Source of the DNA: an uncultured Oscillospiraceae bacterium
GTDB lineage: Bacteria; Bacillota; Clostridia; Oscillospirales; Oscillospiraceae
Direction of reading: 5' to 3'
DNA length: 11,585 nt
Assembly: GCA_900763685.1 (NCBI GenBank)
Contig: CAAFLF010000041.1
Coordinates: 1 to 11,585, forward strand
Below, one piece after another: positions 5,103 to 11,585 of this stretch. Below the pieces are notes generated by a model that worked only from the letters and a program-made list of their open reading frames with translations, had not been told where the DNA came from and made no database searches. A program made the translations under genes and the position numbers. The stretch's first letter is position 1. The number at the start of each line of letters is the position of its first letter.

Positions 5103-7604
5103 ATGAATGAGAATAAGTTCACCCCCGGCGCGGAGGAAGTCCTGCGCCTTGCCCAGGAGGCGGCAGGGGAGCTGGGCCACGGCTACGTTGGCACCGAGCA
5201 CCTGCTGCTGGGCCTCATGCGGGAGGAGGATGGCCTGGCCCACGCTGTGCTGACGGAGGCCGGCCTCACCCCCGAGCTTTTGGAGGAGATCACCCGCCGC
5301 AGCGTGGGCGCCGGGTTCCCCGGCGGCAATCCCGCCCAGGGCCTGACCCCCAGAGCGAGAAGAGTGGTTGAGATCGCGGTGGAGGACGCCGTCCGGGGCG
5401 GGGCCGACGCCGTCGGCACCGAGCATCTGCTGGCCGGTATCCTGCGGGACGGCAGCAACATGGCCGTCCGCATCCTGCGGACCGCGGGCTGCGACGCCCG
5501 GCAGCTCTACTCCGCCCTGATGACGAAGCTCCAGTCCCAGCCCCGCGCCGCCAAGAGCGCGGCCAAGGCCGGGGAGCAGAGCGAGGGCGGAAAGACCCTC
5601 AGCGAGTTCACCCGGGACCTGACGGCGGACGCCAGAGCCTCCAAGCTGGATCCCGTCATCGGGCGGGACGCCGAAATTCAGCGAGTCATCCAGATCCTCT
5701 CCCGCCGGACCAAGAATAACCCCGTTTTGATCGGTGAGCCCGGCGTGGGCAAGACCGCCATCGCCGAGGGCCTTGCCCGGAAGATCGTGCTGGGCGACGT
5801 GCCCGAGGATCTGATGGACAAGCGCATCCTCTCTCTGGACCTCTCCGGCATGGTGGCCGGCACCAAGTACCGGGGCGAGTTCGAGGAGCGCATCAAGAAG
5901 GTCATGGAGGAGGCCCGGAAGGCCGGGAACGTCATCCTCTTCATCGACGAGCTCCATACCATCGTGGGGGCCGGCGGCGCCGAGGGCGCCGTGGACGCCG
6001 CCAACATTTTGAAGCCCGCCCTGTCCCGGGGCGAGATCCAGGTCATCGGCGCGACCACCCTCAACGAGTACCGCAAGTATATCGAGAAGGACGCCGCCCT
6101 GGAGCGCCGGTTCCAGCCCGTCACCGTGGGCGAGCCCAGCCAGGAGGCGACTCTGGAGATCCTGAAGGGCATCCGGGAGAAGTATGAGAAGCACCACAAG
6201 CTCCGCATCACCGACGAGGCCCTGCGGGCCGCCGTCTCCCTCTCCGCCCGGTATATCAACGACCGTTTCCTGCCGGACAAGGCCATCGACCTCATGGATG
6301 AGGCCGCCAGCCGGGTCCGCATGGAGACCGAGGAGCTGAGCCCTGAGCTCCGGAGCCTGGAGGAGAAGATCACCGCCCTGGTGAAGGACAAGGAGGCCGC
6401 CATCGCCGCCCAGGACTACGAGAAGGCGGCGAAGCTCCGGGACATCGAGAAGGATTACCGGGAGCAGGTGGAGCTGGAGCGGGAGCGCCGCCGGAAGAAT
6501 CCCAGCCAGCACCGCCCCGTCACCGAGGAGGACGTGGCTGCGGTGGTGGCCGGGTGGACCGGCATCCCTGTGACTCGCCTCAATGAGGACGAGGGCCAGC
6601 GGCTGCTGCACATGGAGGACATCCTTCACAAGCGCGTGGTGGGCCAGGACGAGGCCGTGAAGGCCGTGGCCCGGGCCATCCGCCGTGGCCGGGTGGGCCT
6701 GAAGGACCCCAAGCGCCCCATCGGCAGCTTCCTCTTCCTGGGCCCCACGGGCGTGGGCAAGACGGAGCTCTGCAAGTCCCTGGCGGAGGCCATGTTCGGC
6801 GATGAGAACGCCATGATCCGCATCGATATGTCCGAGTACATGGAGCGGCACACGGTGTCCCGCCTGGTGGGCTCCCCGCCGGGCTACGTGGGGCACGATG
6901 AGGGAGGCCAGCTCACCGAGAAGGTGCGCCGCAAGCCCTACTCCGTGGTCCTCTTCGACGAGATCGAGAAGGCCCACGAGGATGTCTGGAACATCCTGCT
7001 GCAGATCCTGGACGACGGCCGCATCACGGACTCCCAGGGTCGCACCGTGGACTTCAAGAATACCGTCATCGTCATGACTTCCAACATCGGCGCGAAGGCT
7101 CTGACCGCCGCGGGCGGCAAGCTGGGCTTCTCCGCCGACGAGACCCATCCCGACGACGCGGCGGAGAAGGCCTTCCAGCAGGCCAAGGAGACCGTCCTTG
7201 CCGAGCTGCGCCAGACCTTCCGGCCGGAGTTCCTGAACCGCATTGACGACATCATCGTCTTCCATGCCCTCACGGAGCGGGACATCGAGGAGGTGGCCCG
7301 CCGGATGCTGAAGACCGTCGCGGAGCGCATGGAGGCCATGGGCATCCATCTGGACGCCGGCGACGAGGCGGTGAAGGAGCTGGCGAAGGAGGGCTTCGAT
7401 CCCAAGTACGGCGCCCGTCCCCTGCGCCGGGCCATCCAGAATCAGGTGGAGGACGCCGTGGCGGAGCGGATGCTGGAGGGCAGCCTGAAGGAGGGTGGCA
7501 CCGCCAAGCTCACCGTCGCGGACGGCAAGCTCACCGTGGAGGCGGAGGCTCAGACGGAGCCGGAAGCCAAGGCGGAGGAGCCCCAGACCGCCGAAGCCAA
7601 GTAA
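5103..7604 (+). CDS. clpC: ATP-dependent Clp protease ATPase subunit ClpC
   Basis: This 833-residue AAA+ unfoldase of the Hsp100 class hands substrates to the ClpP peptidase for degradation. It has a double Clp N-domain (about 5-60 and 80-135, each with a GTEHLL core). Walker A is GEPGVGKT (211-218) and Walker B is VILFIDE (277-283) in the first AAA domain. A middle UVR-type coiled segment (about 428-463, [18 protein letters not shown]) marks ClpC rather than ClpA or ClpB. The second AAA domain has GPTGVGKT (547-554). LGF (674-676) is the likely ClpP-docking tripeptide. A short acidic, Ala/Glu-rich tail ends the protein. AAGGAG lies eight bases before the ATG. It is the last gene of the CtsR-controlled operon. 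clpP is not in the window. Confidence 0.97.
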   Translation: MNENKFTPGAEEVLRLAQEAAGELGHGYVGTEHLLLGLMREEDGLAHAVLTEAGLTPELLEEITRRSVGAGFPGGNPAQGLTPRARRVVEIAVEDAVRGGADAVGTEHLLAGILRDGSNMAVRILRTAGCDARQLYSALMTKLQSQPRAAKSAAKAGEQSEGGKTLSEFTRDLTADARASKLDPVIGRDAEIQRVIQILSRRTKNNPVLIGEPGVGKTAIAEGLARKIVLGDVPEDLMDKRILSLDLSGMVAGTKYRGEFEERIKKVMEEARKAGNVILFIDELHTIVGAGGAEGAVDAANILKPALSRGEIQVIGATTLNEYRKYIEKDAALERRFQPVTVGEPSQEATLEILKGIREKYEKHHKLRITDEALRAAVSLSARYINDRFLPDKAIDLMDEAASRVRMETEELSPELRSLEEKITALVKDKEAAIAAQDYEKAAKLRDIEKDYREQVELERERRRKNPSQHRPVTEEDVAAVVAGWTGIPVTRLNEDEGQRLLHMEDILHKRVVGQDEAVKAVARAIRRGRVGLKDPKRPIGSFLFLGPTGVGKTELCKSLAEAMFGDENAMIRIDMSEYMERHTVSRLVGSPPGYVGHDEGGQLTEKVRRKPYSVVLFDEIEKAHEDVWNILLQILDDGRITDSQGRTVDFKNTVIVMTSNIGAKALTAAGGKLGFSADETHPDDAAEKAFQQAKETVLAELRQTFRPEFLNRIDDIIVFHALTERDIEEVARRMLKTVAERMEAMGIHLDAGDEAVKELAKEGFDPKYGARPLRRAIQNQVEDAVAERMLEGSLKEGGTAKLTVADGKLTVEAEAQTEPEAKAEEPQTAEAK

Positions 7605-7614
7605 AGAAGGAGAG

Positions 7615-7647
7615 ACCGCCCCAGGTGAGAGCCTGGGGCGGTTTTTT
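7615..7647 (+). terminator. Rho-independent terminator of the ctsR-mcsA-clpC operon
   Basis: A perfect 11-bp stem, ACCGCCCCAGG (7615-7625) with CCTGGGGCGGT (7632-7642), closes a 6-nt loop and runs into TTTTTT. It starts ten bases after the clpC stop. Confidence 0.95.
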
Positions 7648-7781
7648 GGTTTCTTGGCAGGGAGAACGGGATGGCATCCGGGGGCGTTGACTTCGATTGA
7701 AGGCTTGGTGGGCCGCCCCGCTTGGGGTTGGACGGGGGACGAGGGAACGGCACGCCGTACCTGGGGCATGGCCTCCGCCAA

Positions 7782-7804
7782 CCAAATTCCGTCCCGGAAT
7801 TTGG
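7782..7804. repeat. Perfect 10-bp inverted repeat
   Basis: CCAAATTCCG (7782-7791) and CGGAATTTGG (7795-7804) are separated by three bases. It could be an operator half-site pair or a tight hairpin. It lies about 45 bases upstream of the -35 box of the next gene. No T-run follows on either strand, so it is not a terminator. Confidence 0.55.
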
Positions 7805-7849
7805 GGCGTCGGTCAGGGTCGTCGTGCCCTGCGGGGGGCAGTCCGCCTC

Positions 7850-7878
7850 TTGCTTTCTTTCCGGATTCCGGGTACAAT
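7850..7878 (+). promoter_or_regulatory. SigA-type promoter of the membrane protein/ogt/pyrophosphatase-like cluster
   Basis: TTGCTT (7850-7855) and TACAAT (7873-7878) are 17 bases apart. Transcription would begin near 7885. The leader then folds GGGGCG (7899-7904) with CGCCCC (7909-7914) around TTTT, ahead of the ribosome site AAAGGAG. Confidence 0.75.
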
Positions 7879-7940
7879 AAAGGGATAAACCGGACGGAGG
7901 GGCGTTTTCGCCCCGGGCCGGGAGATAAAGGAGAAAAACT

Positions 7941-9770
7941 ATGGCTTTCTTCCATTTTGAGGGCAACGGCCCGGCGGGGCAGGGGGATCCCCAGCCCCAT
8001 GTGGTCTGGCAGCAGCGGGAGAAAAAGGCCCGCAAGCCCCGCAAGGCCATCGGCAACGGGGTGACCAGGACCCTCATCAACCTGGGTGTGACGCTGCTTT
8101 TCGCGGCGGTCTACTTCTACGTGGCCCTGCCGCCCATGAACCTCCACAGCGAGGAGTGCTACGTCTTCCTCTTCCTCTGCTGCGGGGTGTACTGCGTTTG
8201 CGCCCTGCTGACCTCCGGCTTCCAGGGCACCGGGGCGAAGGGCTACTTCCAGTTCGCGAAGAAGCAGTGCGCCGTGCCCTTCTTTCTGGCGGTGGCGCTG
8301 ATCGTCACCATCGCCATCGGGTCCCTTGTGAGCATGGTGATCTTCCGGGCCGGGGCCTACAGCAAGCTCCTGCCCCTGGAGAGCGGCACCTTCGCGGAGG
8401 ATATCCAGGAGGTGTCCTATGACCGCATCCCCATGCTGGACCGGGACAGCGCCCAGAAGCTGGGGGACCGGAAGCTGGGCGAGCTTTCCGACATGGTGTC
8501 CCAGTTCGAGGTGGCGGAGGACTACACCCAGATCAACTACCACGGCCGCCCTGTCCGGGTGACGCCCCTGCGCTACGGGGACATCATCAAGTGGTTCAAC
8601 AACCGCTCCCAGGGTCTGCCCGCCTACCTCATCATCGACATGGTGGACCAGGGCGTGGATGTGGTGCGCCTCGCGGAGGGCATGAAGTACACCACGGCGG
8701 AGCACTTCTCCCGGAACCTCTACCGGCACCTGCGCTTCCACTACCCGACCTATATGTTCGAGGAGCCGGTCTTTGAGATCGACGAGGAGGGCACCCCCTA
8801 CTGGGTCTGCGCCAAGAAGGAGAAGACCATCGGCCTCTTCGGCGGCACGGACAACCACGGCGCGGTGCTGGTGAACGCCATCACCGGCGAGAGCGAGTAC
8901 TATGAGGAGCCGCCAGCCTGGGTGGACCACGTCTACTCGGCGGAGCTCATCATCCAGCAGTATGACTACTACGGCCAGTACCACAACGGTTTCCTGAACT
9001 CCGTCTTCGGCCAGCGGGACGTCACCGTCACCACCGACGGCTACAACTATCTGGCCGAGGGGGACGACGTGTATCTCTACACCGGCGTCACCAGCGTGGG
9101 CGGGGACGAGAGCAACATTGGCTTCCTTCTCTCCAACCAGCGGACCAAGGAGACCCGCTACTACCCCTGCGCCGGCGCCACGGAGTACAGCGCCATGGAC
9201 AGCGCCCAGGGCCAGGTGCAGAACCTGCGGTATGTCGCGACCTTCCCGCTGCTGCTGAACATTGCGGACCAGCCCACCTACTTCATGGCCCTGAAGGACG
9301 CCAGCGAGCTTGTGAAGATGTACGCCATGGTCAATGTCTCCCAGTATCAGATCGTGGCCACCGGTTCCACCGTGGCGGACTGCGAGGGCAACTACCGCCG
9401 GATGCTGCGGCAGAATCACCTCATCACGGAGGACCAGACGGACATCGGCGCCGGGACCACCGAGACCCTCACCGGGACCCTGGCCGAGATCCGGAGCACC
9501 GTGGTGAGCGGCAGCAGCCTTTACTTCCTGCGCTTTGAGGGTGAGGAGAACTTCACCGTCTATGTCAGCGCGGAGAAGGTCAGCTGGGCGGTGCTCCTGA
9601 ACGTGGGTGACCGGGTGGAGGTCAGCTGCCGGGAGAGCGAGGACGGCGCCGCCCTCCGGGAGGCGGAGAGCGTCACCGTTCTGGGTGGGGAGCCCCTGCC
9701 GGAGCTGCCCGTGACCCCGGATGTTCCGGCGGACACGGGGGCGGAGACCGGAGAGGGGGAGACCCCGTGA
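7941..9770 (+). CDS. Membrane-anchored protein of unknown function, large external domain
   Basis: This encodes 609 residues that I cannot assign to a named family with confidence; the central part looks like a conserved clostridial hypothetical. A basic N-terminus (REKKARKPRK, 26-35) precedes three predicted membrane segments near 44-63, 73-92 and 112-135. The positive charges place the N-terminus and the 93-111 loop inside, so residues 136-609 should face outside. That region is rich in Tyr, Asp and Gly (GLFGGTDNHGAVLVNAITGESEYY is part of it) with no catalytic motif I recognise. Residues about 505-582 resemble a beta-barrel OB-like fold (GTLAEIRS, LLNVGDRVEV). A Pro/Glu/Thr-rich tail ends it. 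ATG has AAAGGAG seven bases upstream. Its TGA overlaps the next gene's GTG. It could be a cell-envelope or transport-linked protein; function unknown. Confidence 0.85.
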   Translation: MAFFHFEGNGPAGQGDPQPHVVWQQREKKARKPRKAIGNGVTRTLINLGVTLLFAAVYFYVALPPMNLHSEECYVFLFLCCGVYCVCALLTSGFQGTGAKGYFQFAKKQCAVPFFLAVALIVTIAIGSLVSMVIFRAGAYSKLLPLESGTFAEDIQEVSYDRIPMLDRDSAQKLGDRKLGELSDMVSQFEVAEDYTQINYHGRPVRVTPLRYGDIIKWFNNRSQGLPAYLIIDMVDQGVDVVRLAEGMKYTTAEHFSRNLYRHLRFHYPTYMFEEPVFEIDEEGTPYWVCAKKEKTIGLFGGTDNHGAVLVNAITGESEYYEEPPAWVDHVYSAELIIQQYDYYGQYHNGFLNSVFGQRDVTVTTDGYNYLAEGDDVYLYTGVTSVGGDESNIGFLLSNQRTKETRYYPCAGATEYSAMDSAQGQVQNLRYVATFPLLLNIADQPTYFMALKDASELVKMYAMVNVSQYQIVATGSTVADCEGNYRRMLRQNHLITEDQTDIGAGTTETLTGTLAEIRSTVVSGSSLYFLRFEGEENFTVYVSAEKVSWAVLLNVGDRVEVSCRESEDGAALREAESVTVLGGEPLPELPVTPDVPADTGAETGEGETP

Positions 9771-10267
9771 CGGTGCTGGGCCACGCGGAGAGTCCCCTGG
9801 GGACTATCCTGCTCTCTGGGGACGGGGAGGCATTGACGGGCCTCTGGTTCCTGGGGCAGAAGTACGAGGGTGCGGGCGTGCCGGAGAACGCCCCGGTGGA
9901 CGAGAACCTGCCGGTTTTTGACGCCGTCCGGGCATGGCTGCGGGCCTACTTCGCCGGGGAGGCCCTGCCGGAGCCGCCGGTTTTGCGGCCCGCCGGGACG
10001 GACTTTCAGAAGGCGGTCTGGAGGCGGCTCCTGGCCATCCCCTATGGGGAGCGGCGGACCTATGGGGGCCTCGCCTCCGAGTTGGAGACCATCCTGGGGC
10101 GGAAGACCTCGGCCCGGGCCGTGGGCGCCGCCGTGGGGCGGAACCCCATCAGCCTGCTGATTCCCTGCCACCGGGTGGTGGGCAGCGGCGGCTCCCTCAC
10201 CGGCTACGCCGGGGGAGTGGAACGGAAGGCGTTCCTGCTGGCGCTGGAGGAGAACCATGCTGGGTGA
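9767..10267 (+). CDS. ogt: Methylated-DNA--protein-cysteine S-methyltransferase (Ogt/MGMT)
   Basis: This 166-residue suicide repair protein transfers the alkyl group from O6-alkylguanine (and O4-alkylthymine) in DNA to its own cysteine. The active-site motif is PCHRV with the acceptor Cys134. The flanking family blocks are also present: TDFQKAVWRRLLAIPYGERRTYG, then AVGAAVGRNPISLLIPCHRV, with GYAGGVERKAFLLALE after it. The N-terminal domain is short and degenerate, as in Ogt-type enzymes. Translation starts at GTG 9767-9769, overlapping the stop of the membrane-protein gene as GTGA with purine-rich GAGGGGGAG just upstream. That suggests coupled translation from the 7850 promoter. Why it is coupled to a membrane protein is unclear. 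No Ada-type DNA-binding domain is present. Confidence 0.95.
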   Translation: MTVLGHAESPLGTILLSGDGEALTGLWFLGQKYEGAGVPENAPVDENLPVFDAVRAWLRAYFAGEALPEPPVLRPAGTDFQKAVWRRLLAIPYGERRTYGGLASELETILGRKTSARAVGAAVGRNPISLLIPCHRVVGSGGSLTGYAGGVERKAFLLALEENHAG

Positions 10268-10580
10268 GACGGTTCGGGTGATCGTCGACCGGCCCCTGGG
10301 CAGCACGCACCCCAAGTGGAAGGATATCCGCTACCCTGTGAACTACGGGTATGTGGAGGGCGTCCTGGCCCCCGACGGGGAGGGACAGGACGTTTACATT
10401 CTGGGGGTGGAGGTGCCGCTGGAGGAGTTCGTGGGTCAGGTGATCGCCGTGATCCACCGCTTTGACGATGTGGAGGAGAAATGGGTGGCCGCGCCGCCGG
10501 GGAAGCGCTTTTCCCGGGAGGAGATCGCTGCCCGGGTGGCGTTCCAGGAGCGCTGGTTCCGAACGGAGATCCGAATGTAG
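10257..10580 (+). CDS. Short inorganic pyrophosphatase-like protein
   Basis: This 107-residue protein resembles the central part of family I soluble inorganic pyrophosphatase. VDRPLGSTHPKWKD-RYPVNYGYVEG (10-35) corresponds to the family's active-site strand with the YPxNYGY motif. PDGEGQDVYILG (39-50) occupies the place of the metal-binding D-G-D-P-x-D signature, but with Glu in place of the middle Asp and GQ instead of PL. HRFDDVEEKW (67-76) may replace the later acidic cluster. Full-length bacterial family I enzymes are about 165-180 residues, so this is much shorter and may lack the first strands. The ATG lies within the end of ogt (11-nt overlap), with GGAGG six bases upstream. It is the last gene of the cluster. 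Activity on pyrophosphate is uncertain. Confidence 0.8.
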   Translation: MLGETVRVIVDRPLGSTHPKWKDIRYPVNYGYVEGVLAPDGEGQDVYILGVEVPLEEFVGQVIAVIHRFDDVEEKWVAAPPGKRFSREEIAARVAFQERWFRTEIRM

Positions 10581-10583
10581 CGA

Positions 10584-10619
10584 AAGCCCTCGCGGACGGA
10601 AGCCCGCGGGGGCTTTTTT
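10584..10619 (+). terminator. Rho-independent terminator after the pyrophosphatase-like gene
   Basis: A 12-bp stem with one G-T wobble, 10584-10595 with 10604-10615, closes an 8-nt loop and runs into TTTTTT (10614-10619). It starts three bases past the stop and ends the three-gene cluster. Confidence 0.94.
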
Positions 10620-10650
10620 GGCGTTTCGGTGCCGGGGGGCCGTCCTTTCG

Positions 10651-10659
10651 CATAGAATA
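10651..10659 (+). promoter_or_regulatory. Possible -10 element of the DUF11 gene, SigE/SigK-like
   Basis: CATAGAATA fits the sporulation SigE/SigK -10 pattern CATANNNTA, and TAGAAT inside it also fits a SigA -10. No good -35 for either class is visible 14-18 bases upstream. The site lies 41 bases before the ATG. Confidence 0.35.
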
Positions 10660-10699
10660 GCCTGCCCGGGGATCTCCCGGGATGAGAAGGAGGCTTTCT

Positions 10700-11548
10700 A
10701 TGGCGACCTTTACCAACCAGGCGACCCTCTCCTACCAGGGGGGTCAGACCAGTTCCAATATCACCACCGGCCAGCTGCTGGACGCGCTCAGCGTCACCAA
10801 GACCGCCGTCAACGGCACCTATGTCCCCGGCGGCACCGTGACCTATGCCGTGTCCCTGCGGAACACCGGCACCGTGGACCTCAGCGGCGTTACCCTGACG
10901 GACGACCTGGGGGCTTACGCCTTCGGGGCTCAGGCCCTGACGCCCCTCCGCTATGAGGAGGGCTCGGTGCTCCTCTACCAGAACGGCGTGGTCCAGACGG
11001 CTCCCGCCGTCACGGCGGGTCCGCCCCTCCGCGTCACGGGGCTCACCGTCCCCGCCGGGGGGAGCGCCCTGCTCCTCTACCGGGCGGAGGTCACGGAGTT
11101 CGCCCCGCTGGACGTGGAGGGCACGGTGGTGAACACCGTCACCGTTACCAGCCCGGACCTTCCGGACGGGGTGACGGACAGCGAGACCGTGGCCGTGCTG
11201 GCGGAGCCCCGGCTCCGGATCAGCAAGGCCCTCTGCCCCACCACCGTCACCAGCGGCGGACAGCTGACCTATACCTTCGTCATCGAGAACGACGGGCCCG
11301 CGGCGGCGGAAGCCGCCGACGCCGCCGTGCTGACGGACGTCTTCGACCCGGCGCTCCGGGATCTGAAGGTGAGCTTCAACGGCGCGGCCTGGACAGAGGG
11401 CGCGGACTACACCTATGTGGGCGGGGTCTTTACCACCGTCCCGGGGAAGATCACCGTCCCGGCGGCCACCGTCACCCAGGACGCCGTCACCGGCGCATGG
11501 CAGGTGAGTCCCGGCAGCGGCACCCTGACGGTGACAGGCACCGTCTGA
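10700..11548 (+). CDS. DUF11-type repeat protein, probable surface or spore-coat-associated protein
   Basis: This 282-residue all-beta protein has two tandem DUF11-like (CARDB/Ig-like) domains. The first is about 30-150, with VTKTAVNGTYVPGGTVTYAV then LRNTGTVDLSGVTLTDDLG. The second is about 170-282, with ISKALCPTTVTSGGQLTYTF then IENDGPAAAEA. Both carry the K-x-x-x-P-G-G/S-G-G-x-T/L-TY core. The N-terminus is FTNQATLSYQGGQTSSNI, seen in a recurrent group of short clostridial DUF11 proteins. No signal peptide, membrane segment or sortase LPxTG motif is visible, which is unusual for a surface protein and leaves a spore-associated, mother-cell-assembled role open. ATG 10700 is chosen over 10682: GAAGGAGG (10686-10693) ends six bases before it and overlaps the upstream ATG. 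It is monocistronic as far as visible. Function is not established. Confidence 0.85.
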   Translation: MATFTNQATLSYQGGQTSSNITTGQLLDALSVTKTAVNGTYVPGGTVTYAVSLRNTGTVDLSGVTLTDDLGAYAFGAQALTPLRYEEGSVLLYQNGVVQTAPAVTAGPPLRVTGLTVPAGGSALLLYRAEVTEFAPLDVEGTVVNTVTVTSPDLPDGVTDSETVAVLAEPRLRISKALCPTTVTSGGQLTYTFVIENDGPAAAEAADAAVLTDVFDPALRDLKVSFNGAAWTEGADYTYVGGVFTTVPGKITVPAATVTQDAVTGAWQVSPGSGTLTVTGTV

Positions 11549-11585
11549 GCCCCCGGGAGGGGAGAAACAGCGGCAGGGCCGCCCC
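11549..11585. other. Start of the next intergenic stretch, cut by the window
   Basis: Thirty-seven GC-rich bases follow the DUF11 stop. GGGAGGGGAG at 11556-11565 resembles a ribosome site, so another gene may start past the window, but no ATG or GTG start is visible within it. Confidence 0.3.

Larger units (their letters stand above)
7605..7940. other. Gene-free stretch between clpC and the membrane-protein gene
   Basis: These 336 nt hold the clpC terminator (7615-7647), the SigA promoter of the next gene (7850-7878) and its structured leader. About 200 nt between them remain unexplained. Within this part, 7782-7804 is a perfect inverted repeat, CAGGG/CCCTG near 7815-7832 can pair, and GGCACGCC at 7750-7757 is near-palindromic. 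Reading frames cross the stretch on both strands, but none has a ribosome site or a recognisable protein. It may be a structured RNA, a dispersed intergenic repeat or degraded sequence. Confidence 0.5.

Noticed and set aside
7550..8080. Minus-strand open frame across the gene-free stretch after clpC
   Set aside because: It has no ribosome site, covers the clpC terminator and the next gene's promoter and N-terminus, and its product is Pro/Arg/Ser-rich without a recognisable fold.
4458..9419. A 1653-residue open frame on the minus strand spanning mcsA, clpC and the membrane-protein gene
   Set aside because: It runs antisense to three well-supported genes and across a terminator and a promoter. 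Its translation is low-complexity (Leu, Gly, Val, His-rich), as expected when GC-rich third positions remove stops in the antisense frame. No ribosome site or known domain is visible.
1..11585. CRISPR array, tRNA or rRNA genes, phage or defence genes
   Set aside because: No regularly spaced repeats, no cloverleaf or rRNA-like sequence, and no recognisable phage, toxin-antitoxin or defence protein were seen on either strand.

Overview
The window is GC-rich DNA from an anaerobic, spore-forming member of the Firmicutes. The best guess is a high-GC Clostridia lineage of the Oscillospiraceae type (Flavonifractor/Lawsonibacter/Intestinimonas-like). This rests on the spore-maturation pair spmA/spmB, a CtsR-controlled clpC operon with classic CtsR boxes, a small clostridial 2[4Fe-4S] ferredoxin, an AbrB regulator with a C-terminal Cys pair set, strong AGGAGG-type ribosome sites, and a TnpV transposon relic. 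The placement is inferred from gene content only.

Layout. Positions 1-154 (minus) hold a TnpV-like fragment cut by the window edge and lacking its N-terminus, followed by AT- and GC-rich hairpins. Positions 217-1328 (minus) are spmA-spmB, overlapping by 4 nt. Divergent from them is an AbrB-family regulator (1501-1743) with a clear SigA promoter and a strong terminator. Convergent to it is the two-gene rRNA/tRNA methyltransferase operon trmN6-rsmI (minus, 3418-1842). Next, also on minus, is a ferredoxin (3715-3545) with its own promoter and terminator.

At 3850-7650 (plus) lies the heat-shock/proteostasis operon ctsR-mcsA-clpC. Its SigA promoter is flanked on both sides by CtsR heptad repeats, and it ends in a strong terminator. 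The arginine-kinase gene mcsB, which lies between mcsA and clpC in Bacillus subtilis, is absent here. A 336-nt gene-free stretch follows (7605-7940), holding the clpC terminator, an unexplained perfect inverted repeat and a SigA promoter. That promoter drives a three-gene overlapping cluster: a 609-aa membrane-anchored protein of unknown function, an O6-alkylguanine-DNA alkyltransferase, and a 107-aa pyrophosphatase-like protein. A terminator closes it. The last gene (10700-11548) is a two-domain DUF11-type surface protein.

Most of the window is ordinary chromosomal housekeeping. Items that merit a second look are the mcsB-less CtsR circuit, the short pyrophosphatase-like protein, the unknown membrane protein coupled to the alkyltransferase, the structured gene-free stretch after clpC, and the paired operator-like repeats at 1807-1837. 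I found no convincing evidence of a wholly new system.
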